Below, in pieces: positions 1 through 8,600 of a stretch of 64,000 nt of DNA. Source of the stretch: an uncultured Lachnospiraceae bacterium (lineage in GTDB: Bacteria > Bacillota > Clostridia > Lachnospirales > Lachnospiraceae); contig OMVA01000086.1 in assembly GCA_900314445.1 (NCBI GenBank), forward strand, positions 1 through 64,000, given 5' to 3'. The notes below the pieces were generated by a model, which was not told the DNA's origin, did not search any database, and saw only the letters and a program-made list of their open reading frames with translations. The position numbers and the translations under genes are program-made. How positions within the stretch are numbered: position 1 is the first letter of the stretch; each line of letters opens with the position of its first letter.

Positions 1-1
1 A

Positions 2-271
2 ACTGTAATGGTTGGTTGTGTAGAAGGAATTCTGGGTATGAGACCTGATTTTTACGGACTTCGCATTCAGCCAGCAGTTCCTGCGGAGTGGGATTCCTTT
101 AAGATTTCTAAGGATTTCCGTGGTAAGCACTTATCTATTCAGGTATTGAATCCGGATCATGTTACATCTGGCTTCAAGAGTCTTACATGTAATGGTACTG
201 TTTTAGAGGATAATTATATCCCAGCAGATCTGTTGCAGGATGAAAATGAAATTGTTTTAAAACTTTCGTAA
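2..271 (+). CDS. GH94 glycoside phosphorylase (cellobiose phosphorylase type), C-terminal end only
   Basis: The reading frame is open from base 2, so the gene begins before the window and only about 89 C-terminal residues are visible. The stretch LGMRPDFYGLRIQPAVP followed by a W-x-S-F-x-I-S segment and FRGKHLSIQVLNP matches the last part of the catalytic barrel and the C-terminal beta jelly roll of glycosyltransferase-36/GH94 enzymes. These cytoplasmic enzymes split beta-glucosides such as cellobiose with phosphate to give glucose-1-phosphate. The exact substrate (cellobiose, cellodextrin, chitobiose, laminaribiose) cannot be told from this end. A strong terminator follows at once, so this is the last gene of its transcript. 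An internal ATG at 8 is not a plausible start, because conserved sequence extends through it. Confidence 0.85.
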   Translation, partial: TVMVGCVEGILGMRPDFYGLRIQPAVPAEWDSFKISKDFRGKHLSIQVLNPDHVTSGFKSLTCNGTVLEDNYIPADLLQDENEIVLKLS

Positions 272-275
272 CATC

Positions 276-311
276 ATCCTCCGCATAGTAAAATGTGCGG
301 AGGATTTTTAA
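276..311 (+). terminator. Rho-independent terminator after the GH94 gene
   Basis: A perfect 10-bp stem (276-285 with 296-305, ATCCTCCGCA/TGCGGAGGAT) has a 10-base loop and is followed by a short T run. It sits 4 bases after the GH94 stop codon and separates that gene from ftsK. Confidence 0.85.
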
Positions 312-328
312 GGTAGAGAGGTTGTCTC

Positions 329-3217
329 GTGGCACAAAGTACAAATAGTAAAAAAACTACATCACAAACAAAGGCGGCTGGTGCAGACACGAAGAAAAGA
401 ACAACTAGTACAAAACAGAAAACACCAACTCGTGAAGAGCAGTATAGAGGAAAACATTTTAATGGTTCCCCTAAACTTCCTGCTGCAAGAGTAAGAGAGA
501 TTTATCTGTACATCTCATTTGCATTAAATGTATTCTTATTCCTTGGGGCTATTGGTCTTTGCGGCGTTGTGGGAAAAGCAATCAGTGGTTTCTTCTTTGG
601 ACTTTTCGGAACGGTTTTCTTCCCACTTCCTTTCTTCTTCTTTGTAGCTGCAGCTCTTTTGCTTGCAAATGGACCTAAACCGAAGCTCATTAAAGTTCTG
701 GTCTGGTCCTTTATATTAGCTATGATTGTTGGCTTTATTTTCCAATTATCTGTTGGCATTGATGCTAAGAGCCTGAAGGTTCTTTACTTTAATGGTTATT
801 CAGACCATCAGGGTGGAGGTATCATTTTTGGTGGTATTGTTGTTCTTATGTCCAAACTGATTGGTAAGGTGGGCGCAATCATTGTTACGGTATTACTTTT
901 GGTAGTAACCGTAATTGAAATTACCGGCATTTCTCTTATTCAAATGTTGAAGTCATTCTTTTCTTTCCGTTATGAAGATCAAGATGAGTATGATTGCCAG
1001 AGAGAGCTTGAGTTATCCCAGCCTAGACGTGTTCATCGAGAAAGAGAACATGGTATTTTAGGTAAAATTACTGTACAGGACGATGATCATGATGGAATTG
1101 CTGATACAGCAAGCTTAGGGAAAAAGAAGAAAAAGCAGATTGTTGCCAGTGAAGAAGTTCATGAATTGAAACCTGAAAATGCTGACCCGTCTGGTTTTAT
1201 TTCCACTATGCAGGAGGAATTAGAACTGGATAATGAAAACGAAGATGTAGCAGTTAGAAGGAGCAGAAATGCAGCGAAGCAGACTGCTGCTGAAAGGAAA
1301 ACAGCCAGACGTTTGGTTGAAAATCCACTGGTTCATTATCATCGTACAGAATATAAAGATTTCTTTGATTTAGAGCCGGATTCTGCTACCTATGCAGATC
1401 CTCTTGGAAATCAGAATTATTATGACGCGGAAACGGGCAAGGTTGCAAAGAATGCAGCTCCAGTGGCAAAGGCAGAAGAGAGTAAAGAAGAATCTGATGA
1501 TATTGCAGATGATTTCTTAATCCAAGGTGAAGTTGTCGATGGAAATAAGGTTTCTCCTGCCATGCCTAGTGCTTCTGAAATGGAAGCTACCAGAACAGCT
1601 ACAGATGAATTAAGAACAAACATTCCTTCTTTTCCAGCAAGGGTGGAGGAAGAGAAGGTTACTAAGCAGGATAAGTTAAATGAAACTGCTGAAATTATCA
1701 ATGAAATTTCTCAGGATAAGAAGCCGGAAAAGAAATATGTATTCCCTCCAGTGACTTTACTTAAGTCTGATGGAAAGAATACAGGTCGCAAGTCTACGGA
1801 ACATGTTCGAGAGACTGCAGTAAAACTGAAGTCTACATTAGAAAGTTTTGGTGTAAATGTTACCATTACCAATTGTAGTGTAGGCCCTACAGTTACCAGA
1901 TATGAAATGCAGCCTGAACAGGGTGTTAAGGTTAGCCGAATTCTGAATCTTCAGGATGATATTAAGTTGAATCTTGCCGCTGCAGATATTCGAATCGAGG
2001 CTCCAATTCCAGGAAAAGCAGCCATTGGCATTGAGGTTCCAAATTCTGAAAGCTCTGTAGTTTACTTTAGAGATCTTGTTGATAACGATACCTTCAAGCG
2101 TTTCAAATCAAAGCTTTGTTTTGCCGTTGGTAAGGATATTAGTGGACAGCCTATCATTACGGATATTGCTAAGATGCCTCACTTACTCATTGCTGGTTCT
2201 ACTGGATCTGGTAAGTCTGTATGTATCAATACAATAATTATGAGTATCCTTTACAAGGCAGATCCTAAGGAAGTAAAGATGATCATGATTGATCCGAAGA
2301 TGGTAGAACTTACTTCCTACAATGGTATTCCGCATCTTCTGATTCCTGTTGTAACAGATCCAAAGAAAGCAGCAGGTGCTTTGAACTGGGCTGTTCAGGA
2401 AATGACAGACCGTTATCAGAAGTTTGCAAAATACAATGTTCGTAATCTGGAAGGATTCAATAAACTTGTAGATTCCTATAAGCCTTCTGATCCAGAGAAT
2501 CCAGATAAGGCCATGCAGGAAAGAATGCCTCAGTTGCTGGTTATTGTAGATGAGCTTGCTGATCTTATGATGGTTGCTCATGGAGAAGTGGAAGATTCTA
2601 TCGTAAGACTTTCTCAGCTTGCACGTGCTGCTGGTATTCATCTGGTTATTGCTACACAGCGTCCATCTGTTGACGTTATTACTGGTTTGATTAAAGCGAA
2701 TGTTCCATCTAGAATCGCATTTGCGGTTTCTTCCGGAATAGATTCCAGAACAATCCTGGATATGAATGGTGCAGAAAAGTTGCTTGGTAAGGGAGATATG
2801 TTATTCTATCCTGCAGGTAACTCTAAGCCTACTCGCGTTCAGGGTGCCTTTATTTCAGATGATGAAGTAAATGATGTTGTTGGATTCATTAAGGAAAATT
2901 ATGGGGAAATGACCTATGATGCTACAGTAACCAACAAGATTGATACTACAGGTGCAGAAACAAGAATTGAAGATGGGGAAGAAGTAGAACGCTTCGATGA
3001 ATACTTTGATGATGCTGGTCGCCTTGTTATTGAGAAAGATAAGGCTTCCATTGGTTATTTACAAAGAGTATTCCGTATTGGATTTAATCGTGCTGCTCGT
3101 ATTATGGACCAGCTTGCTGATTGCGGTGTTGTCGGACCAGAAGAGGGTACGAAACCTAGAAAGGTTCTTATGACCTTAGAAGAATTTGAACAGTTCCTGT
3201 CCAGTCCTTCTGAATAA
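329..3217 (+). CDS. ftsK: DNA translocase FtsK/SpoIIIE
   Basis: This is a hexameric, ATP-driven DNA pump that clears chromosomes from the division or sporulation septum. The 962-residue protein has a basic, Ser/Thr/Lys-rich head (1-50), about four membrane segments (55-205), a long charged linker (210-480), the alpha/beta motor and a C-terminal winged-helix gamma domain (about 895-955) that would read KOPS-type sequences. The Walker A motif GSTGSGKS lies near residue 627 and the Walker B stretch LLVIVDELADLMM near 735. The start is GTG at 329, preceded by GAGAGG at 316-321. Family knowledge does not separate FtsK from SpoIIIE here; in Clostridia one protein usually does both jobs. It stands alone between a terminator and fhs. 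Confidence 0.95.
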   Translation: MAQSTNSKKTTSQTKAAGADTKKRTTSTKQKTPTREEQYRGKHFNGSPKLPAARVREIYLYISFALNVFLFLGAIGLCGVVGKAISGFFFGLFGTVFFPLPFFFFVAAALLLANGPKPKLIKVLVWSFILAMIVGFIFQLSVGIDAKSLKVLYFNGYSDHQGGGIIFGGIVVLMSKLIGKVGAIIVTVLLLVVTVIEITGISLIQMLKSFFSFRYEDQDEYDCQRELELSQPRRVHREREHGILGKITVQDDDHDGIADTASLGKKKKKQIVASEEVHELKPENADPSGFISTMQEELELDNENEDVAVRRSRNAAKQTAAERKTARRLVENPLVHYHRTEYKDFFDLEPDSATYADPLGNQNYYDAETGKVAKNAAPVAKAEESKEESDDIADDFLIQGEVVDGNKVSPAMPSASEMEATRTATDELRTNIPSFPARVEEEKVTKQDKLNETAEIINEISQDKKPEKKYVFPPVTLLKSDGKNTGRKSTEHVRETAVKLKSTLESFGVNVTITNCSVGPTVTRYEMQPEQGVKVSRILNLQDDIKLNLAAADIRIEAPIPGKAAIGIEVPNSESSVVYFRDLVDNDTFKRFKSKLCFAVGKDISGQPIITDIAKMPHLLIAGSTGSGKSVCINTIIMSILYKADPKEVKMIMIDPKMVELTSYNGIPHLLIPVVTDPKKAAGALNWAVQEMTDRYQKFAKYNVRNLEGFNKLVDSYKPSDPENPDKAMQERMPQLLVIVDELADLMMVAHGEVEDSIVRLSQLARAAGIHLVIATQRPSVDVITGLIKANVPSRIAFAVSSGIDSRTILDMNGAEKLLGKGDMLFYPAGNSKPTRVQGAFISDDEVNDVVGFIKENYGEMTYDATVTNKIDTTGAETRIEDGEEVERFDEYFDDAGRLVIEKDKASIGYLQRVFRIGFNRAARIMDQLADCGVVGPEEGTKPRKVLMTLEEFEQFLSSPSE

Positions 3218-3296
3218 TGAATTTCATTGGTCTTTTTTTAAAAGAACGGTTTTAGGAGAAGGCTGTAAATAATGAATGTGTAAAGGAGTATTTGAT

Positions 3297-4967
3297 ATGA
3301 AAACAGATATTGAAATCGCACAGAGCGCAACTATGCTCGACATTAAAGAGGTAGCAGAGAAAATCGGTGCTACCGGGGATGATATCGAGCAATACGGAAA
3401 GTATATGGCAAAGGTATCTAATCAGTTCCTTGATAAGATTAAAGATAATGAGAATGGTAAATTAATTCTGGTTACTGCTATCAATCCAACACCTGCAGGT
3501 GAAGGAAAGACTACGGTAACGATTGGCCTTGCTGATGCTTTACGTGAGCAGGGAAAGAAAGCTGTAGTTGCGATGCGGGAGCCTTCTCTTGGACCTTGTT
3601 TTGGTATCAAAGGTGGTGCAGCGGGGGGCGGATATGCTCAGGCTGTTCCAATGGAAAAGTTAAATCTTCACTTCACTGGAGATTTCCATGCCATTACATC
3701 TGCAAATAACTTAATGTGTGCAATGCTGGATAATACTCTGAAGTTCGGTAATCCACTGAATATTGATCCTAAGAGAATTGTAGTTAAGAGATGTATGGAT
3801 ATGAATGATCGTACTCTTCGTAATGTTATTATCGGTATGGGGAATAATGGTGATGGTGTTGTACGTCAGGATCACTTCATGATTACAGTTGCTACTGAAG
3901 TAATGGCCGTTTTCTGCCTTGCAGATTCTCTGGAAGATTTAAAAGCAAGACTGGAAAGAATCATTGTAGCTTATACATATGATAATGAACCTGTCACTGC
4001 AAAAGAACTGAAGTGCGTAGGCGCTATGACAGTTCTACTGAAGGATGCCATTCGTCCAAATATTATTCAGACACTTGAGAATACACCAGTATTTGTACAT
4101 GGTGGTCCATTTGCTAACATTGCTCACGGTTGTAACTCTATTCGTGCAACAAAGACAGCAATGAAGTGTGCGGATTATGTAATTACAGAAGCTGGTTTCG
4201 GTGCTGATCTTGGTGCTGAAAAGTTCATGGATATTAAGTGCCGTATGGCTAATATTTCTCCTGATGCAGTTGTTCTCGTAGCGACTATTCGTGCTCTTAA
4301 GTACAATGGCGGCGTTGCTAAGGAAGATTTAGGTGCTGAGAACCTGGATGCTCTGAATAAGGGTATTGTTAACTTGGGTAAGCATATTGAAAATTTGAAG
4401 AAGTATGGTGTACCTGTTGTTGTGACAGCAAACCGATTTGTTTCAGATACGGATGCTGAAATGGACGTACTCCGTAAATATGTAGAAAGTCATGGATGCA
4501 AATTTACTGTTTCAACTGTTTGGGGCGAAGGCGGAAAGGGTGGTCAGGAACTTTGCAATGCAATTCTTGACATCATGGCAAATGAAAAGCCTGATTATCA
4601 CAGTATTTATACAGACGATATGCCTCTGGTAGATAAGATTCGTACAATTGCTTCTGAAATTTATGGTGCAGCAGATGTGACATTCTCACCAGAAGCTAGT
4701 CGTGCTCTTACAAAGATTACAGACATGGGATTTGGAAATTATCCGGTTTGTATTGCAAAAACACAGTATTCTCTTTCTGATGACGCTAAACTTCTTGGAC
4801 GTCCAGAAGGCTTTACGGTTCATATTAGAGAAGCTTATGTTTCAGCTGGTGCAGGATTCGTTGTTGCTATTGCCGGCTCTATTATGACAATGCCGGGACT
4901 TCCTAAGTCACCTGCAGCTGAAAGAATTGATATTGATGAAAATGGAGAGACATTTGGCCTCTTCTAA
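3297..4967 (+). CDS. fhs: Formate--tetrahydrofolate ligase
   Basis: It catalyses ATP-dependent formylation of tetrahydrofolate to 10-formyl-THF, feeding purine and one-carbon metabolism (and the methyl branch of the Wood-Ljungdahl pathway in acetogens). The ATP-binding segment [18 protein letters not shown] lies near residues 65-82, and the family block [20 protein letters not shown] follows. I choose ATG 3297, which gives 556 residues, the usual length, because AAGGAG at 3283-3288 sits 8 bases upstream. The ATG at 3276 lies before that ribosome-binding site and would add seven unconserved residues. No other Wood-Ljungdahl gene is adjacent, so a general folate role is the safer inference. Confidence 0.96.
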   Translation: MKTDIEIAQSATMLDIKEVAEKIGATGDDIEQYGKYMAKVSNQFLDKIKDNENGKLILVTAINPTPAGEGKTTVTIGLADALREQGKKAVVAMREPSLGPCFGIKGGAAGGGYAQAVPMEKLNLHFTGDFHAITSANNLMCAMLDNTLKFGNPLNIDPKRIVVKRCMDMNDRTLRNVIIGMGNNGDGVVRQDHFMITVATEVMAVFCLADSLEDLKARLERIIVAYTYDNEPVTAKELKCVGAMTVLLKDAIRPNIIQTLENTPVFVHGGPFANIAHGCNSIRATKTAMKCADYVITEAGFGADLGAEKFMDIKCRMANISPDAVVLVATIRALKYNGGVAKEDLGAENLDALNKGIVNLGKHIENLKKYGVPVVVTANRFVSDTDAEMDVLRKYVESHGCKFTVSTVWGEGGKGGQELCNAILDIMANEKPDYHSIYTDDMPLVDKIRTIASEIYGAADVTFSPEASRALTKITDMGFGNYPVCIAKTQYSLSDDAKLLGRPEGFTVHIREAYVSAGAGFVVAIAGSIMTMPGLPKSPAAERIDIDENGETFGLF

Positions 4968-4984
4968 ATAGTAATAAAAGTGGA

Positions 4985-5026
4985 GCGAGTCCATTTGTAA
5001 ACTCTGCTAATGGACTTGCCTTTCTG
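4985..5026 (+). terminator. Hairpin after fhs, probable weak terminator
   Basis: An 11-bp stem (4985-4995 with 5009-5019, one G-T pair) lies 17 bases past the fhs stop and is followed by CTTTCT. The T tract is poor, so partial read-through into rimO is possible. Confidence 0.5.
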
Positions 5027-5052
5027 GGTAATAAAAAGATTGGAAATAATTT

Positions 5053-6396
5053 ATGTTTAATATTTATATGGCTTCCCTGGGTTGTGATAAAAACACTGCG
5101 GATAGTGAAAAAATGCTGAGCATTTTATCCCACCGTGGATATATGCTTGTGAATGCCCCGGAAGAAGCAGATGCAGCAGTAGTAAATACTTGCTGTTTTA
5201 TTCAGTCTGCAACAGAAGAAAGTATTCAGCAGCTCCTTGATCTGGCTGAATATAAGAAAGACAGACTGCAGTATCTCATTGCGGTTGGCTGCATGGCAGA
5301 GCGCTTTAAGGATGATATGAAAAAGAATCTTCCTGAGGTGGATGCACTTATTGGAACCGCTGGACTGGATCAGATTGCTGATGTTCTGGATGATTTACGT
5401 GGTGGTAAGAAGGATGTTGATGTCTTTGAGGATATCAATAAGAAATTCGAAGATCAGGGTCCTGTTGAACGTGTAATCACAGAACACCCATATATGGAAT
5501 ATCTGAAAATCGCTGAGGGTTGTGATAAGAGATGTACTTATTGTGCTATCCCTTATTTCAAAGGTAAGTACCGTTCAGTTCCTATGGAAAGGATTCTCCT
5601 GGAAGCAAGAGGTCTTGTTCGAAATGGTGTAAAGGAACTTATCTTAGTTGCTCAGGAAACAACATGTTATGGCGTGGATCTCTATGGTGAAAAGAGGCTT
5701 CCTCAATTACTTCAGGCCCTTGGCAGAATTGAAGGTCTGGAATGGATTCGACTTCTTTACTGTTATCCTGAAGCCATTGACGATGAGTTGATTGCAGAAA
5801 TGGCTTCAAACCCTAAGGTACTTCATTATGTAGATATGCCAATTCAGCATACAGAAGATTCTGTATTAAAGAGAATGGGTAGAAGAATTGATCATAAGGG
5901 AATTATTGACGTGGTTGCTAAAATGAGAGCAGTTATGCCAGACATTGCCATTCGTTCTACCATTATCACTGGTTTTCCTGGAGAGACCCAGGAAGATCAT
6001 GCAAATCTTATGGAGACTTTAGCATCCCTTAAGCTTGATCATGTGGGTGCCTTCACTTATTCCAGAGAAGAAGGAACACCAGCTTTTGATTTCCCTGATC
6101 AGGTTGAAGAGGAGATGAAAGAAAGCTACCGGGATGACATTATGGAACTCCAGGCAGAAATCTCCAATGAACACAATGAGAATCTTGTGGGAAAAGAACT
6201 GGATGTTCTCATTGAAGGCTATCTGCCAGATGATGGGGTATATATGGGACGTACCTATAGAGATGCCCCTGAAGTTGACAGCTTTGTCTGGGTAAAGGCA
6301 GACCGTGAATTAATGTCTGGCTCTATCGTTCCAGTTCAAATTACAGATCACAATGAATATGATCTCTTCGCAGACCTTGTAGAAGAAGATTATTAA
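5053..6396 (+). CDS. rimO: Ribosomal protein S12 methylthiotransferase RimO
   Basis: This radical-SAM enzyme adds a methylthio group to a conserved Asp of ribosomal protein S12. Three domains are visible. The N-terminal UPF0004 domain carries cluster ligands C11 (SLGCDKN), C47 and C80. The radical-SAM core carries the C157-x3-C161-x2-C164 motif (GCDKRCTYCAIP). A C-terminal TRAM domain covers about 375-447. The SLGCDKN start distinguishes RimO from its tRNA-modifying relatives MiaB and MtaB. The length of 447 residues is typical. The gap to pgsA is 15 bases with a good ribosome-binding site, so the two genes are likely cotranscribed. Confidence 0.95.
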   Translation: MFNIYMASLGCDKNTADSEKMLSILSHRGYMLVNAPEEADAAVVNTCCFIQSATEESIQQLLDLAEYKKDRLQYLIAVGCMAERFKDDMKKNLPEVDALIGTAGLDQIADVLDDLRGGKKDVDVFEDINKKFEDQGPVERVITEHPYMEYLKIAEGCDKRCTYCAIPYFKGKYRSVPMERILLEARGLVRNGVKELILVAQETTCYGVDLYGEKRLPQLLQALGRIEGLEWIRLLYCYPEAIDDELIAEMASNPKVLHYVDMPIQHTEDSVLKRMGRRIDHKGIIDVVAKMRAVMPDIAIRSTIITGFPGETQEDHANLMETLASLKLDHVGAFTYSREEGTPAFDFPDQVEEEMKESYRDDIMELQAEISNEHNENLVGKELDVLIEGYLPDDGVYMGRTYRDAPEVDSFVWVKADRELMSGSIVPVQITDHNEYDLFADLVEEDY

Positions 6397-6411
6397 GCAA
6401 AGGAGATTGTT

Positions 6412-6963
6412 ATGAATTTACCAAATAAGATTACAATTTTCAGAGTTATATTAATTCCATTTTTCTTGGTGGCACTTTTAGTAGATGCGATCCCTGCAGG
6501 CAAATGGATTGCGCTTGGAATTTTTATTGTGGCGTCACTTTCAGATATGGTGGATGGTAAGCTTGCCAGAAAGTATAACCTGGTTACAGATTTCGGTAAG
6601 TTTATGGATCCATTAGCGGATAAGCTGCTTACATGTTCAGCCATGATAGCAATGATTTCTTTAAATCTGATTCCATCCTGGGTTGTTATTGTGATCATCG
6701 CAAGAGAATTCACAATTAGTGGATTTAGACTGATTGCTTCCGATAACGGTAAAGTTATTGCTGCAAATATGTGGGGCAAGGTAAAAACCACAGTACAGAT
6801 GATTATGATTATTTATCTGATTGTTAAGGTTGCCGCAAATTGGGATAGCCTTTTCTTCAATGTGGTTGCCCAGGTGCTGATTTATGCAGCTCTTGCTTTA
6901 ACAGTAATTTCTTTGATGACATATATCCTTGGAAATAAGGATGTACTTTCATCAAGCAAATAA
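6412..6963 (+). CDS. pgsA: CDP-diacylglycerol--glycerol-3-phosphate 3-phosphatidyltransferase
   Basis: An integral membrane enzyme that makes phosphatidylglycerol phosphate, the committed step toward phosphatidylglycerol and cardiolipin. The CDP-alcohol phosphotransferase signature is complete: D45-x2-D48-G49-x2-A52-R53-x8-G62-x3-D66-x3-D70. It is 183 residues long with about five hydrophobic segments, normal for the family. AAGGAG precedes ATG 6412. The pair rimO-pgsA is common in Firmicutes. A 200-base AT-rich gap with a regulated promoter follows, so this gene ends its transcript, although I see no clear terminator. Confidence 0.94.
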   Translation: MNLPNKITIFRVILIPFFLVALLVDAIPAGKWIALGIFIVASLSDMVDGKLARKYNLVTDFGKFMDPLADKLLTCSAMIAMISLNLIPSWVVIVIIAREFTISGFRLIASDNGKVIAANMWGKVKTTVQMIMIIYLIVKVAANWDSLFFNVVAQVLIYAALALTVISLMTYILGNKDVLSSSK

Positions 6964-7027
6964 GATGAGATTCAATTACTATACAGAATTTACTTCTTAT
7001 CTGATAATTAGAAAATTAATTATATAA

Positions 7028-7056
7028 TTGACAATAACTTATAATTTTCGCATAAA
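7028..7056 (+). promoter_or_regulatory. Possible upstream promoter of the decarboxylase operon
   Basis: TTGACA (7028-7033) is followed after 17 bases by CATAAA (7051-7056). The -35 box is perfect and the -10 box poor. The -10 overlaps the first arm of the inverted repeat at 7050-7071. Confidence 0.45.
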
Positions 7057-7071
7057 TTTAACGTTTTATGC
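7050..7071. promoter_or_regulatory. Inverted repeat 1 upstream of the decarboxylase operon
   Basis: GCATAAA (7050-7056) and TTTATGC (7065-7071) form a perfect 7-8-7 inverted repeat. It has the size of an operator for a dimeric helix-turn-helix regulator. A second repeat with the same CATAAA/TTTATG half-site lies 39 bp downstream, centre to centre. No regulator gene is adjacent. Confidence 0.5.
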
Positions 7072-7085
7072 AAAAGTTCACAATC

Positions 7086-7113
7086 CTTTTATGTTGAATA
7101 AAGTACATAAAAG
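7086..7113. promoter_or_regulatory. Inverted repeat 2 overlapping the proximal promoter
   Basis: CTTTTATG (7086-7093) and CATAAAAG (7106-7113) form a perfect 8-12-8 inverted repeat. The arms flank and cover the -35 region and spacer of the promoter at 7094-7122, a position expected to repress if a protein binds. Confidence 0.5.
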
Positions 7114-7122
7114 TTATAAAAT
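7094..7122 (+). promoter_or_regulatory. Probable proximal promoter of the decarboxylase operon
   Basis: TTGAAT (7094-7099), a 17-base spacer and TAAAAT (7117-7122) lie about 45 bases before the start codon of the first operon gene, in a strongly AT-rich stretch. Confidence 0.55.
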
Positions 7123-7165
7123 ATTTCTGTTTGTGAAAAAAAATTTCTTATGGAGGGCTTAAGTA

Positions 7166-8587
7166 ATGAGCGATAAGCTTACACTGTCAGCAAGCGAGAG
7201 AATTAACACTCTTCTTGATGACGCTAGTTTTGTCGAAATCGGTTCTGGTGTTACAGCCAGATCTACAGATTTCAATTTAAACAAAACAGAAACTCCAGGA
7301 GACGGCGTTGTAACTGGTTACGGCGTTATCAATGGCAAGCTGGTTTATGTATATAGCCAGGATGCTAGCGTTCTCGGTGGTTCTGTTGGAGAAATGCATG
7401 CAAAGAAGATTTCTGCTTTGTATACACTTGCGATGAAAGTTGGCGCACCTGTTATTGGTCTGATTGACTGCGCAGGCCTTCGTCTTTCAGAAGCAACAGA
7501 CGCATTAGAAGCATTCGGACATCTTTTCAAGAAGTCTACACTTGCTTCAGGTCTTGTACCACAGATTACAGCAGTATTTGGTAATTGTGGTGGTGGTGCA
7601 GGTATTCTTGCATCCCTTTCTGATTTTACATTTATGACAAAGAGCGCAAAGCTTTTTGTTAACAGCCCAAATGCACTGGCAGAAAACTATGAGGAGAAGT
7701 GTGATACTTCATCCGCTGAATATGTAAGTGCTAGTAGTCCTCTTGTCGATGGTGTATATGACGATGATGCAACTTTACTTTCAGACATCCGTAATCTTGT
7801 AAGTCTTCTTCCATCAAATAACGAAGAGGAAGCTCTCACAAGCTGCACAGATAATCTCAACCGTACAATTCCAAATCTTGGAACTATGGCTGATGATGGA
7901 AGAGCAGTTGTTCAGAACATTGCAGACGATAACCTCTTTGTAGAAACAAAGAAGGAGTTTGGTAAGGATGTAGTTATTGGACTTATTCGTCTTAACGGAG
8001 CAACAGTTGGTGTAGTTGCAAACCAGGTTTCTGGTGGTGCTGACAGACTTTCAACAGCAGGTGCTACAAAGGCATCTGCATTTGTAAGCTTCTGTGATTC
8101 ATTTGGAATTCCAGTACTTACTCTTACAAATGTTAAGGGCTTTGCTGCAACAATTGAAGAAGAGAAGACAATTGCTAGAGAAGCTGGAAAACTTACAATG
8201 GCATTTGCTGATGCAACAGTTCCAAAGGTAAATGTTGTAACAGGTTCTGCTCTCGGTTCTGCATATATTGTTATGAATTCAAAGGCTCTTGGTGCTGATA
8301 TTGTATTTGCTTGGCCAGATGCAGAAGTAGGCGCTATGGATCCAGTAGCTGCTGCAAAGATTATTGCAAGTGAAGAAATTGCATCTTCTGCAGACAAGGT
8401 TCAGGCTGAAAAGGATGCTGCTGCCAGACTTCGTGCTGACCAGACTTCAGCTTCAGCTGCTGCTCGTCGTGGTCTCGTTGATGATATCATCGAACCAGAT
8501 GCTACAAGAAAGCGTGTAATTGCAGCATTCGAAATGCTTGCAACTAAGAATGAAGATAGACCAATCAAGAAACATATTGCTTTTTAG
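7166..8587 (+). CDS. Acyl-CoA carboxyltransferase subunit (MmdA/PccB/12S family)
   Basis: It belongs to the crotonase-fold carboxyltransferases that move CO2 between a biotin carrier and an acyl-CoA. The N-half has the conserved LLDDASFVEIGS and GDGVVTGYG blocks and an oxyanion-hole stretch GNCGGGAGILASLSDF. The C-half has GSALGSAYIVMNSKALGADI and FAWPDAEVGAMDP. At 473 residues it lacks about 30 N-terminal residues that typical 510-residue members carry before the ERI-x2-LLD block; the frame upstream contains no conserved extension. Context (biotin carrier, OadB, OadG) says decarboxylase or transcarboxylase rather than ATP-driven carboxylase, since no biotin carboxylase is present. The acyl-CoA (methylmalonyl, malonyl or glutaconyl) is not decided by sequence alone. 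Confidence 0.85.
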   Translation: MSDKLTLSASERINTLLDDASFVEIGSGVTARSTDFNLNKTETPGDGVVTGYGVINGKLVYVYSQDASVLGGSVGEMHAKKISALYTLAMKVGAPVIGLIDCAGLRLSEATDALEAFGHLFKKSTLASGLVPQITAVFGNCGGGAGILASLSDFTFMTKSAKLFVNSPNALAENYEEKCDTSSAEYVSASSPLVDGVYDDDATLLSDIRNLVSLLPSNNEEEALTSCTDNLNRTIPNLGTMADDGRAVVQNIADDNLFVETKKEFGKDVVIGLIRLNGATVGVVANQVSGGADRLSTAGATKASAFVSFCDSFGIPVLTLTNVKGFAATIEEEKTIAREAGKLTMAFADATVPKVNVVTGSALGSAYIVMNSKALGADIVFAWPDAEVGAMDPVAAAKIIASEEIASSADKVQAEKDAAARLRADQTSASAAARRGLVDDIIEPDATRKRVIAAFEMLATKNEDRPIKKHIAF

Positions 8588-8600
8588 GAGGACACGCATC

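Noticed and set aside
2183-2641. 152-codon open frame on the minus strand opposite ftsK
   Set aside because: It lies over the conserved motor domain of ftsK, its composition is that of a shadow frame, and no start signal is seen.
7912-8397. 161-codon open frame on the minus strand opposite the carboxyltransferase
   Set aside because: Low-complexity Ala/Ser/Thr composition caused by the codon bias of the opposite strand; no ribosome-binding site.
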